Source: an uncultured Ruminococcus sp. (lineage in GTDB: Bacteria; Bacillota; Clostridia; Oscillospirales; Ruminococcaceae). From it: a stretch of 27,239 nt of DNA. The position numbers were made by a program, and so were the translations under genes. The notes under the pieces were generated by a model, which ran no database searches, was not told where the DNA came from, and saw only the letters and a program-made list of their open reading frames with translations. Shown here piece by piece: positions 1 to 7,806 of this stretch (position 1 is its first letter; the number at the start of each line of letters is the position of its first letter). Location of the stretch: the NCBI GenBank assembly GCA_947178195.1, contig CAMWXM010000007.1, forward strand, positions 1 to 27,239, in the 5' to 3' direction.

Positions 1-6
1 ATGGTG

Positions 7-12
7 TATAAT
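7..12 (+). promoter_or_regulatory. Candidate -10 box of the rpsF operon promoter
   Basis: A perfect TATAAT lies at 7-12, about 60 bases before the rpsF start. The matching -35 element would fall outside the window, so only half of the promoter can be seen. Transcription would begin near position 19, giving a leader of about 50 bases. Confidence 0.45.
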
Positions 13-28
13 ATATATCGTTATCCTT

Positions 29-48
29 GTCCGTATTTTATGACGGAC
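29..48 (+). promoter_or_regulatory. Leader hairpin upstream of rpsF
   Basis: GTCCGT (29-34) and ACGGAC (43-48) form a perfect 6-bp stem with an 8-base loop in the short rpsF leader, just before the AGGAGGAGG ribosome binding site at 56-64. In many bacteria rpsF mRNA leaders bind the S6:S18 complex for feedback control, and both proteins are encoded in this operon. Whether this hairpin is that motif cannot be settled by eye; the regulatory role is inference. Confidence 0.3.
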
Positions 49-72
49 TAAATCCAGGAGGAGGTGTTTTAC

Positions 73-363
73 ATGGCAAAATTATCAGCTAAGTATGAAG
101 TAATGGTTGTTTTCAGCATGAAGGACGGCGAAGAGGCTGTTAAGGCTCTGGTTGAAAAGTTCAAGTCTCTTATTGAGAAAAACGGTACAATGGAAGACGT
201 TAACGAATGGGGTAAGCGTAAGCTTGCTTATGAGATTGATTACCAGACTGAAGGTTACTATGTACTCTATACTTTCGAGTCAAAGCCTGATTTCCCGGCT
301 GAGCTCGACAGAGTTTTCAAGATCACAGAAAGCATCATGCGTTCTATGATAATTGTGAAGTAA
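73..363 (+). CDS. rpsF: 30S ribosomal protein S6
   Basis: This 96-residue protein is the small-subunit ribosomal protein S6, which binds 16S rRNA in the platform as a heterodimer with S18. The family is recognisable from the N-terminal KYEVMVVF strand, the internal NEWGKRKLAYEI segment and the YYVLYTF strand, and the length is typical. The start is placed at ATG 73 rather than the in-frame GTG at 64, because AGGAGGAGG at 56-64 leaves 8 bases before the ATG and overlaps the GTG. It is the first gene of an rpsF-ssb-rpsR operon, the standard order in Firmicutes. Short spacing to ssb supports co-transcription. The identification is secure. Confidence 0.97.
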   Translation: MAKLSAKYEVMVVFSMKDGEEAVKALVEKFKSLIEKNGTMEDVNEWGKRKLAYEIDYQTEGYYVLYTFESKPDFPAELDRVFKITESIMRSMIIVK

Positions 364-394
364 TCACATCAACCAAACGGAGGACTTCAAAAAA

Positions 395-880
395 ATGCTT
401 AATAAGGTTATTATTATGGGCAGACTTACTGCCGATCCTGAACTGAGACAAACGCCTAACGGTATTTCCAACTGTCGCTTTTCTGTGGCTGTTGACAGAG
501 GCTATAAATCAAAGGATACCGGTGAAAGACAGGCTGATTTTATAAGAGTTACAGCCTGGAGAGCAACGGCAGAATTTGTAAGCAGATACTTTTCAAAGGG
601 TAAAATGATTATTGTGGAAGGCAGTCTCAGAAATAATGATTATACCGATGCAAATGGTGTTAAGCATTATTCTATGGACGTTCAGGCGGATAATGTTTCA
701 TTCGGAGAAAGCAAAAGCGCTTCGACCGGAGGATCAATAGGAAATAATTTCCAGCAGCCTGTTCAGAATGCACCTGCTCAGCAGATACCGCCGCAGTCTC
801 AGCCGACAGAGGATTCTATTCAGCTTGGCGATCTGGGCGATTTTGAAGAAATTCTCAGCGATGGAGAAGTTCCGTTTTAA
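395..880 (+). CDS. ssb: Single-stranded DNA-binding protein
   Basis: This 161-residue SSB coats single-stranded DNA in replication, repair and recombination. The N-terminal OB fold (about residues 1-110) is plain: MLNKVIIMGRLTADPELR at the start, then the FIRVTAWR and YFSKGKMIIVEGSLR segments. A glutamine- and proline-rich flexible region (about 120-145) follows. The acidic C-terminal tail ends in GEVPF, a variant of the usual DDIPF tip that docks partner proteins; the terminal Pro-Phe pair is kept. A GGAGGA ribosome binding site lies just upstream. Its place between rpsF and rpsR matches the conserved operon, where it is made together with the two ribosomal proteins. Confidence 0.96.
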   Translation: MLNKVIIMGRLTADPELRQTPNGISNCRFSVAVDRGYKSKDTGERQADFIRVTAWRATAEFVSRYFSKGKMIIVEGSLRNNDYTDANGVKHYSMDVQADNVSFGESKSASTGGSIGNNFQQPVQNAPAQQIPPQSQPTEDSIQLGDLGDFEEILSDGEVPF

Positions 881-918
881 TTTTTGCTTTATACTTTATA
901 TAAAAGGAGGGCTATGTA

Positions 919-1161
919 ATGGAAAGAGAAAGAAATTCCCGTGGTTCAAAAAGACCACGTAAAAAAGTTTGCATGTTCTGTGCTGACAGAGTTGAAGAAA
1001 TTGATTACAAGGATATCGCAAGACTCAGAAAATGCATGACAGACAGAGCTAAGATTCTGCCAAGACGTGTTACGGGTACATGCGCTTATCATCAGCGTCA
1101 GTTGACGGTAGCTATCAAGAGAGCAAGATATATTGCACTTTTACCATATGTGAGCGAATAA
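919..1161 (+). CDS. rpsR: 30S ribosomal protein S18, four-cysteine form
   Basis: This 80-residue protein is ribosomal protein S18, the S6 partner in the 30S platform. The signature ARLRKCMTDRAKILPRRVTG and the C-terminal HQRQLTVAIKRARYIALLPY are typical. Cysteines at 18, 21, 39 and 55 give it a probable zinc site, whereas the E. coli protein lacks this arrangement; such zinc-type forms occur in other bacteria. An AAAGGAGGG site precedes the ATG by a normal distance. It is the last gene of the operon, and a strong hairpin follows within ten bases of the stop codon. Confidence 0.96.
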   Translation: MERERNSRGSKRPRKKVCMFCADRVEEIDYKDIARLRKCMTDRAKILPRRVTGTCAYHQRQLTVAIKRARYIALLPYVSE

Positions 1162-1166
1162 AATAC

Positions 1167-1191
1167 AAGGGACTGTTAAAAACAGTCCCTT
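1167..1191 (+). terminator. Terminator after rpsR
   Basis: AAGGGACTGTT (1167-1177) and AACAGTCCCTT (1181-1191) form a perfect 11-bp stem closed by an AAA triloop, starting five bases after the rpsR stop. The downstream U tract is short (TTATTTG), but the stem is strong and its position at the operon end fits rho-independent termination. Confidence 0.85.
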
Positions 1192-1198
1192 ATTTGTA

Positions 1199-1230
1199 GG
1201 CAGCGCTGTACAGCTCTGTACGGTATTGCC
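1199..1230. repeat. Diverged copy of the GGCAAYACCGCACA hairpin family
   Basis: GGCAGCGCTGTACAG (1199-1213) faces CTGTACGGTATTGCC (1216-1230) across a two-base loop. The right arm read in reverse complement is GGCAATACCGTACAG, the same core as the hairpins at 14021, 16593 and 18291. The left arm has drifted, but three of its four non-Watson-Crick positions become G-U pairs, so an RNA hairpin would survive with one mismatch. It sits between the rpsR terminator and thrB. Confidence 0.55.
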
Positions 1231-1282
1231 CTGAAATTAAGAACCTCTATGAATACTGGTTCTAAGCGAAGGAGAAGCAACA

Positions 1283-2170
1283 ATGATAAAAATTCAGATT
1301 CCTGCTACATCTGCAAATCTCGGAGCCGGTTTTGACGCATTGGGTCTTGCTCTTACTTATTACAACTATGTGGAGATGGAAGAATGTGATAAAATAGATA
1401 TTCTTTCACTTGATAATATTGATGTTCCGACAGATGAGAGCAATCTTATATACATATCCGCCAAGGACCTGTTTAATGTCTGTGGCAAAAATATAAGCGG
1501 ACTTAAAATACGTCAGACTAATAATATTCCTATGGCAAGAGGTATGGGTTCAAGCTCAGCCTGTATAGTTGCCGGACTTGTGGGGGCTAATACTCTTCTG
1601 GGAAATCCACTTTCTGCAGACGACCTTGTAGACCTTGCCGCACAGATAGAAGGTCACCCGGATAATACTGCGCCGGCTCTTCTGGGCGGTATCGTAACGG
1701 CTGTATTTGACGGTAAAAAGGTGCATTGGGTAAAACAGGAGGTTTATACAAAGCTTAAATTTGTTACCATTGTACCGGATTTTGAGCTTAAAACCGAAAA
1801 GGCAAGAGCCTGTCTGCCAACCGAGGTTTCCCATAAGGACGCAGTATATAATCTTTCCAGAGCGGCATTGTTTTCTTCATCGCTGCTTACCGGAAAATTT
1901 GAAAATTTAAGGACTGCCGTACACGATAAGCTTCACCAGCCTTATAGAATGGCTCTTATCCCCAATGCAAGAGAAGTTTTTGATATTGCCTATAATCATG
2001 GGGCATACGGAGCATATATAAGCGGCGCAGGTCCTACAATAATTGCAATTGTAGATGAAAATAATAAATATTTTTCTGGAAAAATGAAGTTTTCACTTGA
2101 TAACGCAGGTCTGAATAACTGGCAAGTGAACGAATACCATATAGATAACGACGGCACTAAATTAATATAG
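1283..2170 (+). CDS. thrB: Homoserine kinase
   Basis: This 295-residue GHMP-family kinase phosphorylates L-homoserine with ATP to O-phospho-L-homoserine, the substrate of threonine synthase. The N-terminal PATSANLGAGFDALGLAL is characteristic of ThrB, and the ATP-binding loop PMARGMGSSSA lies at residues 83-93. The EGHPDNTAPALLGG segment and a C-terminal YGAYISGAGPTI complete the GHMP pattern. A GAAGGAGAAG ribosome binding site lies just upstream of the ATG. No other threonine gene (hom, thrC) is in the window, so it has been separated from the classical operon. It is followed after 36 bases by tyrS and may share its transcript. Confidence 0.95.
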   Translation: MIKIQIPATSANLGAGFDALGLALTYYNYVEMEECDKIDILSLDNIDVPTDESNLIYISAKDLFNVCGKNISGLKIRQTNNIPMARGMGSSSACIVAGLVGANTLLGNPLSADDLVDLAAQIEGHPDNTAPALLGGIVTAVFDGKKVHWVKQEVYTKLKFVTIVPDFELKTEKARACLPTEVSHKDAVYNLSRAALFSSSLLTGKFENLRTAVHDKLHQPYRMALIPNAREVFDIAYNHGAYGAYISGAGPTIIAIVDENNKYFSGKMKFSLDNAGLNNWQVNEYHIDNDGTKLI

Positions 2171-2206
2171 TCCGCACATTATTATTTATGAAAGGGTGAA
2201 AAAATA

Positions 2207-3424
2207 ATGACATTATTTGAGGAACTTCAAAGAAGGGGTCTGTTAGCTCAGCTCACTGATGAAGAGGAAATAAAAGAGCTTATAAACGAGGGTAAGGCAA
2301 CATTTTATATAGGCTTTGACCCTACTGCCGATTCGCTTCATGTAGGACATTTTATGGCGCTTTGTCTTATGAAGAGATTACAGATGGCTGGAAATAAGCC
2401 TATTGCTCTTCTGGGAGGAGGTACTGCTATGATCGGCGATCCTTCCGGCAAAACGGATATGAGAAAAATGATGACAAAGGAAACTATTCAGCATAACGTT
2501 GAATGCTTCAAAAAACAAATGAGCCGATTTATTGACTTTTCAGACGGTAAGGCAATGGTCGTAAATAACGCCGACTGGCTTCTTGACCTGAATTATGTCG
2601 ACGTGCTCCGTGAGGTAGGAGCGCACTTCAGCGTAAATAAAATGCTTACATTTGAATGCTATAAGCAGAGAATGGAAAGAGGTCTTACCTTCCTTGAATT
2701 CAACTATATGATAATGCAAAGCTATGATTTTTATAAACTTTATAAGGATTACGGCTGTAATATGCAGTTCGGAGGAGATGACCAATGGGCAAATATGCTG
2801 GGCGGTACTGAGCTTATCAGAAAAAAACTCGGCAAGGACGCTTATGCTATGACAATTACCCTTCTGCTTAATTCAGAGGGCAAAAAAATGGGCAAAACTG
2901 AAAAGGGCGCAGTATGGCTCGATCCGGAAAAAACCTCGCCTTATGAATTTTTCCAGTACTGGAGAAACGTTTCAGACAACGACGTTATAAAATGCCTTAA
3001 AATGCTGACATTTGTGCCGATTGAGGAAATTGAAGAGATGGAAAAGCATATGGAAGGCGCAGAATTTAACAAAGCCAAAGAGCTTCTTGCATTTGAGCTT
3101 ACAAAGCTGGTTCACGGCGATGAGGAAGCAAATAAGGCTCTTGAAACCGCTCATTCACTGTTTGCAGGAAAAGGCGTCAGCGATGATATGCCGTCAACAG
3201 TTATTTCCGAAAGCGACCTTGAGGATAATAAGATCGGAATTCTTACCCTTCTTGTCAAAACCGGTCTTACCGCTTCAAACGGCGAGGGCAGACGACTTGT
3301 GCAGCAGGGCGGAATTTCTATAAACGATGAGAAAATCACAGACCCTACAGCTAAAATTGACTTTTCCTCTGAAGTGATAATTAAAAAGGGTAAAAAAGTA
3401 TTTCATAAGGCAGTGAAGGAGTAA
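2207..3424 (+). CDS. tyrS: Tyrosyl-tRNA synthetase
   Basis: This 405-residue class I aminoacyl-tRNA synthetase charges tRNA-Tyr with tyrosine in the cytoplasm. The HIGH motif appears as HVGH at residues 45-48 and the KMSKS loop as KMGKT at 227-231. The tyrosine pocket region FGGDDQWANMLGG (about 188-200) is well conserved. A C-terminal S4 RNA-binding domain spans about 338-400 (GEGRRLVQQGGISIND). Length is normal for bacterial TyrS. The ribosome binding site is AAAGGGTG. Only 36 bases separate it from thrB, too little for a T-box leader, so expression probably depends on an upstream promoter. The stop codon directly abuts the next start codon. Confidence 0.97.
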   Translation: MTLFEELQRRGLLAQLTDEEEIKELINEGKATFYIGFDPTADSLHVGHFMALCLMKRLQMAGNKPIALLGGGTAMIGDPSGKTDMRKMMTKETIQHNVECFKKQMSRFIDFSDGKAMVVNNADWLLDLNYVDVLREVGAHFSVNKMLTFECYKQRMERGLTFLEFNYMIMQSYDFYKLYKDYGCNMQFGGDDQWANMLGGTELIRKKLGKDAYAMTITLLLNSEGKKMGKTEKGAVWLDPEKTSPYEFFQYWRNVSDNDVIKCLKMLTFVPIEEIEEMEKHMEGAEFNKAKELLAFELTKLVHGDEEANKALETAHSLFAGKGVSDDMPSTVISESDLEDNKIGILTLLVKTGLTASNGEGRRLVQQGGISINDEKITDPTAKIDFSSEVIIKKGKKVFHKAVKE

Positions 3425-4306
3425 ATGTCCGCTAAGATCAATAAAAAATATTTCGGTATCATATTTATAATTCTGTCGGCTTTTTGCTTTGCGCTTATGA
3501 ACGTTTTTGTAAGGCTTTCAGGGGATATTCCTACCATTCAGAAAAGCTTTTTCAGGAATTTTGTTGCGCTTGTATTTGCTTTTGCGGTACTTAAAAAAAA
3601 TCATATTCCGCTGGGTTGGAAAAAAGGCAATCTGAAATTCCATATTATAAGAGCGACATGCGGCACACTGGGGATATTATGCAATTTTTATGCGGTAGAC
3701 CATATTCCCATATCAGATGCGTCTATGCTTAATAAACTGTCTCCGTTTTTTGCTTTGATTTTTTCATTTGTTTTTCTCAGGGAAAGGGTGAATTTTATTC
3801 AGATACTTTTGGTAGCAGCTGCTTTTATAGGAAGTCTTTTTATTATAAAGCCTACCTTTATCGGCGTGGAGCTTTTGCCGGCTGTGCTGGGTTTTATTGG
3901 CGGTATGGCTGCCGGAGCGGCATATACGGCAGTGCGCTATCTGGGTCAAAAAGGAGAGAAAGGGCCGTTTATAGTTTTCTTTTTTTCATCATTTTCCTGT
4001 ATTTCTGTTCTGCCTTATATAATTTTTGAATTTAAGCCGATGAGTTTTATTCAGGTGGTATTTTTACTTTGCGCAGGACTTGCGGCGGCAGGCGGACAGT
4101 TTTCAATTACCGCTGCATACTGCTATTCGCCAGCAAAGGAAATTTCAGTTTACGATTATTCACAGGTGATTTTTGCAGCGATTCTGGGAATTATTATTTT
4201 TCAGCAGATACCTGACGCATACAGCATTATCGGATATGCAGTTATAATTGCTTCTGCCGTACTTATGTTTTTATATGGTAGGTTTAATTGTCACAGCACA
4301 AATTGA
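3425..4306 (+). CDS. EamA/DMT-family transporter
   Basis: This 293-residue protein is almost entirely hydrophobic and has two tandem EamA halves, roughly residues 10-140 and 155-288, for about ten membrane segments in total. The first half carries the family-like FCFALMNVFVRLSGDIP start and the DHIPISDASMLNKLSPFFALIFSFVFLRE segment, and the second ends with a comparable VYDYSQVIFAAILGIIIF stretch. Relatives export amino acids, nucleotides or other metabolites; the substrate cannot be told from sequence. The ATG follows the tyrS stop with no gap and uses GAAGGAG inside the tyrS end, so translation is probably coupled. The family is secure, the cargo unknown. Confidence 0.88.
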   Translation: MSAKINKKYFGIIFIILSAFCFALMNVFVRLSGDIPTIQKSFFRNFVALVFAFAVLKKNHIPLGWKKGNLKFHIIRATCGTLGILCNFYAVDHIPISDASMLNKLSPFFALIFSFVFLRERVNFIQILLVAAAFIGSLFIIKPTFIGVELLPAVLGFIGGMAAGAAYTAVRYLGQKGEKGPFIVFFFSSFSCISVLPYIIFEFKPMSFIQVVFLLCAGLAAAGGQFSITAAYCYSPAKEISVYDYSQVIFAAILGIIIFQQIPDAYSIIGYAVIIASAVLMFLYGRFNCHSTN

Positions 4307-4380
4307 AAGACTATATTTATCTTAGTGGAAAACGAGGTGAATCCAGTCAGTACTACAACAAGTGCTGGCTGTTTAAAAAT

Positions 4381-4947
4381 ATGGAAAATATTAAAATTAC
4401 AAAAAGCAGACGAAAAACGATTTCACTGCATATTAAACCTGACGGAAGCGTAGAGATGAAAGCACCGGTTCAGATGAGCAAAAAGCAAATACAAGAATTT
4501 ATTGATAGGAAGTCCGACTGGCTTGAAAAAAATCTGAAGGCCGTTCAGGAACGAAACAGGAAAATTGCTCAGAATGAGCCGCTTACGGCAGAAGATATAC
4601 ATACCCTCGCAGATAAAGCTCTGGAGACTATTCCCGAACGAGTTGCTTATTTTGCAGAAATAATCGGAGTGAATTATGGCAGGATCACTATCAGAAATCA
4701 GAAAAGCAGGTGGGGCAGCTGTTCCGGTAAGGGAAATCTGAATTTTAATTGTCTGCTTATGCTGGCACCGCCTGAGGTTTTAGATTATGTTGTTGTCCAT
4801 GAGCTTTGCCATCGGAAGGAAATGAATCATTCTCAAAAATTCTGGAAGGAAGTCGCTCAGATACTTCCGGATTATAAAATACAGAAGGAGTGGCTGAAAA
4901 AAAACGGCGACGAAATTATGATGAGAATGCTGCGGCAGACTGATTAG
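4381..4947 (+). CDS. YgjP-like (DUF45) metallopeptidase-domain protein
   Basis: This 188-residue protein belongs to the YgjP/DUF45 family, related to WLM and SprT-type zinc proteases. It shows the opening RRKTISLHIKPDGSVEMKAP, the conserved KSRWGSC at about 108-114, and the metal site HELCH (140-144) with the third ligand in the NHSQKFW motif (H150). The start is uncertain. ATG 4381 matches where family members begin but has no good ribosome binding site. The frame stays open to a TTG at 4288 inside the preceding gene, which would add 31 residues unlike the family. Physiological substrates are unknown for this family, so only the metal-dependent hydrolase fold is claimed. Confidence 0.85.
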   Translation: MENIKITKSRRKTISLHIKPDGSVEMKAPVQMSKKQIQEFIDRKSDWLEKNLKAVQERNRKIAQNEPLTAEDIHTLADKALETIPERVAYFAEIIGVNYGRITIRNQKSRWGSCSGKGNLNFNCLLMLAPPEVLDYVVVHELCHRKEMNHSQKFWKEVAQILPDYKIQKEWLKKNGDEIMMRMLRQTD

Positions 4948-4993
4948 GGGAATATCAGATCAAGATTTCATGTCATATCTTCACGTTCATAAA

Positions 4994-5025
4994 TTGTTAA
5001 TATAAAATTAACAAATTCTTAACAA
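4994..5025 (+). promoter_or_regulatory. TTAACAA operator-like cluster before the cellulase gene
   Basis: TTGTTAAT (4994-5001) and ATTAACAA (5007-5014) form a perfect 8-bp inverted repeat with a 5-base spacer. A third half-site, TTAACAA, recurs at 5019-5025, exactly 11 bases after the one at 5008. The cluster overlaps the candidate -35 region of the cellulase promoter. This looks like a binding site for a dimeric regulator, but AT-rich promoter DNA produces such repeats by chance fairly easily. Confidence 0.4.
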
Positions 5026-5050
5026 TAGGTTTTAGTAAATATTGTATAAT
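5019..5050 (+). promoter_or_regulatory. Candidate promoter of the GH9 cellulase gene
   Basis: A perfect TATAAT at 5045-5050 is preceded by TTAACA at 5019-5024. The 20-base spacer is longer than ideal, so the -10 is more convincing than the -35, and an activator may be needed. Transcription would start near 5057, about 50 bases before the start codon. Confidence 0.5.
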
Positions 5051-5106
5051 AAAAATAATATATAACCTAAAAAAATTATTTATTTTTGAGAGGACGGATT
5101 TATAAA

Positions 5107-7506
5107 ATGAAAAAAATCAAAGTGTTCAGCAGATTAAAAGCTGCTTTGGTTGGAACGGCAGTAATGGCGACTGCTCTTGTTTCACCAATGGCTATGCCCG
5201 AACAAAATGCTTCAGCTGCTTCTGTAGATATTAACTATGCAAAAGCGCTGCAATATTCCTTATACCTTTACGATGCTAATATGTGCGGCTCTGAGGTAGG
5301 GGAGAAATCTCAGCTTGATTGGAGAGACGATTGCCATACATACGACTCAAAGGTTTCAACTCCCTATGGAACTATGGACCTGAGCGGCGGTTTCCATGAC
5401 TGCGGCGACCATGTTAAATTTAATATAACCGGAGCATATGCCGCAACAATGCTCGGTTGGAGCTATTACGAATACAAGGACGCATTCACAAAAACAGGTC
5501 AGACGGCTCATCTTCAGACAATTACTGACTATTTTTGCGATTACTTTAAAAGATGTACAGTGATGAACGGTTCGTCTGTTCAGGCGTACTGCTATCAGGT
5601 AGGCGACGGTAACGCTGACCATGCAAGTTGGCAGCCGCCTGAAAAGGATTCTATGGAAAGACCCGCTTATTTTGCTACGTCAAGCAATCCGTGTACTGAC
5701 GTTGTAGCTGAAACGGCTGCGGCTCTTGCAATGAACTACATAAACTTCGGAAATCAGGAAGACCTTACCTATGCAAAAGCACTTTATTCTTTTGCCAAGT
5801 CAAACAACAAGTCCAATCACAGTTCGGCACCATTCTATAATGGTACGGCATATCTTGACGATCTTGCTTTAGCTGCGATTATTTTAAATAAGGCTACAAA
5901 TGATTCCTCATATGCAACCGACTGCGGAAAATGGATAGCTGATTCTAACTGGGCTTATACTACCGATTATCCTCTTTGCTGGGATAGCGTATGGCCGGCA
6001 GTTAATGCGCTTTACGGAAAAGAATGGAACAGAGTTGCTGAAAATATCGATAAAAACAAAAACGACACAAATCCCGAAGGCTATTACTGCGAGCGCGATT
6101 GGGGTTCGGCAAGGTATAATGCGGCTTTGCAGCTTGAAGGACTTATATATGATAAATACAATAACTCTTCGTCGTATACTTCATGGGCAAAGGGTCAGAT
6201 GGAATATATCTTTGGCGCAAACAGAAACAATCAGTGCTATATGGTAGGCTATGATTCAAACTCTGTTAAAGAACCTCATCACAGAGCGGCTTCAGGATTC
6301 ACAAACTTCCCGTCTGAAAATAGAGGAAAAGCTTTTGCTCATGTTCTGGTAGGCGCACTTGTGGGCGGACCTGATAAAAGCGGCAACTATTATGACGAGG
6401 TTGACAAATATGAATACACAGAGGTAGGCGTTGACTATAACGCAGCGTTTGTAGGAGCTTTGGCAGGTCTTTACACTAAATACGGTTCGGGACAGTCAGT
6501 CGCTTCAAGTGTTCCCGGAGTTTCGGGAAGCGGTCCTGTTGTTGTAACGACAGCAGTAACTACTGTTGTAACTACAACAAATACTACGGCTTCTTCTGCC
6601 ACAACAGATACTGATATTACTACTATTGCAACAGGAGAAATGACTACTGAAAAAATAACGGATGTAACAACAGAAAAAACCACTGTTAAAACTACTGTCG
6701 GACCTCAGGTACCGGGAACGCAGGTGGTTGACGTAAACAGTCAGCTGGATTATAGCAGTAACGAAAAGAAAGATTATAATATAGAGCTTAATAAACTTGT
6801 TCCAAGCGGAGCAAAGGCTCAGAAATTTATCGTTGATTTGTCCTCAAACGGTGGCTTGGAAAACGGTATTTCATGCGGTGGTGGAGTTAGTTTGACAGGC
6901 GGAAACTGGCAGCAGCTTCAGTCTGGCTCGCAGAATATATCCGGTTCAAAAGCAACTATTGAATTTGATGTTTCACAGTATTCCGATTCATTGGATTACG
7001 ATAACGGTGTGTTCCAGTTCAGCTACTGGTGGGGTTCTCAGCAAACAATAAATATTGATTCAATAACATGTATTTATACAGGTGGGTCAGTTGATCCGGG
7101 TCCTGGCACAACAATTACTACAACAATTTCTACAATTGTGTCAACAACACCAGTAATATTTACTCCTCCAACATCAATTACTACTGTAACTAATACAACT
7201 CAGCCAACTCAGCCAATTGTTGGCGATGAACAGCTTCCTGATTATAACGGAGATAAGACAAAGCTTGTATATGGTGATACTAACCTTGATGGTTGGGTTA
7301 CAAGTGCCGATACAATAAAGCTTGCTAAATATTTCCTTAGTAAGGAATTGTATAGTCTTGGAAAGGGAGACGCTGCTTCTGAAGCTAAGGCTAAAGAACA
7401 GGCTGATGTTTTAAAGGATGGTTATCTGAGGACTTCGGATACGATGAGGCTTAATGAATACAATCTTAAAAACATCGTTAAGGATGCACTTGGCAGAAGC
7501 TATTGA
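5107..7506 (+). CDS. Cellulosomal GH9 endoglucanase with CBM-like module and dockerin
   Basis: This secreted 799-residue glycoside hydrolase family 9 enzyme should cleave beta-1,4-glucan. Parts in order: signal peptide (1 to about 37, cut near ASA-AS); GH9 catalytic domain (about 40-462); Thr-rich linker (477-532); a beta-rich, probably carbohydrate-binding module (about 540-657) whose family I cannot name; a second Thr/Pro linker; and a dockerin (722-799). Catalytic landmarks are GGFHDCGDH, with the base pair of aspartates D98 and D101, PHHR at 390-393, and the probable acid E439 in TEVGVDYNAAF. DCGD in place of the common DAGD, and TE in place of NE, are variations. The first dockerin loop is GDTNLDG; the second has Leu where Asn is usual. 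ATG 5107 follows AGAGGA and gives the signal peptide directly, unlike the upstream TTG at 5086. Confidence 0.93.
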   Translation: MKKIKVFSRLKAALVGTAVMATALVSPMAMPEQNASAASVDINYAKALQYSLYLYDANMCGSEVGEKSQLDWRDDCHTYDSKVSTPYGTMDLSGGFHDCGDHVKFNITGAYAATMLGWSYYEYKDAFTKTGQTAHLQTITDYFCDYFKRCTVMNGSSVQAYCYQVGDGNADHASWQPPEKDSMERPAYFATSSNPCTDVVAETAAALAMNYINFGNQEDLTYAKALYSFAKSNNKSNHSSAPFYNGTAYLDDLALAAIILNKATNDSSYATDCGKWIADSNWAYTTDYPLCWDSVWPAVNALYGKEWNRVAENIDKNKNDTNPEGYYCERDWGSARYNAALQLEGLIYDKYNNSSSYTSWAKGQMEYIFGANRNNQCYMVGYDSNSVKEPHHRAASGFTNFPSENRGKAFAHVLVGALVGGPDKSGNYYDEVDKYEYTEVGVDYNAAFVGALAGLYTKYGSGQSVASSVPGVSGSGPVVVTTAVTTVVTTTNTTASSATTDTDITTIATGEMTTEKITDVTTEKTTVKTTVGPQVPGTQVVDVNSQLDYSSNEKKDYNIELNKLVPSGAKAQKFIVDLSSNGGLENGISCGGGVSLTGGNWQQLQSGSQNISGSKATIEFDVSQYSDSLDYDNGVFQFSYWWGSQQTINIDSITCIYTGGSVDPGPGTTITTTISTIVSTTPVIFTPPTSITTVTNTTQPTQPIVGDEQLPDYNGDKTKLVYGDTNLDGWVTSADTIKLAKYFLSKELYSLGKGDAASEAKAKEQADVLKDGYLRTSDTMRLNEYNLKNIVKDALGRSY

Positions 7507-7549
7507 CCTGACCGGAGATATGAAGAAATTTTAAAGTAAATACTAGTTA

Positions 7550-7582
7550 CGTAAAAGCTCCGAGTTTTTCGGAGCTTTTACG
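7550..7582 (+). terminator. Terminator after the GH9 gene
   Basis: CGTAAAAGCTCCGA (7550-7563) and TCGGAGCTTTTACG (7569-7582) form a perfect 14-bp stem with the loop GTTTT, about 45 bases after the cellulase stop. The stem is very stable, but no U run follows immediately, so it may end transcription or stabilise the 3' end of the mRNA. Confidence 0.75.
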
Positions 7583-7610
7583 ATAAATAAAATAAATTTT
7601 CGTAGCTTGA

Positions 7611-7639
7611 TTGATTTTTTAATGAATATGTGTTATAAT
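7611..7639 (+). promoter_or_regulatory. Promoter of the transglutaminase-dockerin gene
   Basis: TTGATT (7611-7616), a 17-base spacer and TATAAT (7634-7639), with an extended -10 TGT just before it, make a strong sigma-A-type promoter. The start point near 7646 leaves a leader of about 160 bases before the ATG at 7807. The leader is AT-rich with only small hairpins, and I do not recognise a riboswitch in it. Confidence 0.7.
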
Positions 7640-7806
7640 TAAATAAATACCAAAAATATATCGAAAATATTTACAATAAAACAACATGAGGTTGAATTGT
7701 AATATGCAAATACAGTTTCAGCAAATTAAAGAAAGGTTTTTCAGGCTGCCGTATATTCAAATAAAAAGAAATATGGCTTCCGGTTTTAATGGAAAGGATT
7801 TTTACT

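Noticed and set aside
1231..1282. Small inverted repeat AGAACC/GGTTCT before thrB considered as attenuator
   Set aside because: A 6-bp stem with a 12-base loop is weak, with no threonine-rich leader peptide and no terminator following.
6541..6720. Repetitive ACT/ACA-rich stretch resembling a short tandem repeat
   Set aside because: It is explained by threonine codons of the cellulase linker.
7646..7806. 160-base leader considered as a riboswitch
   Set aside because: Only small AT-rich hairpins are visible and no known riboswitch core could be matched.
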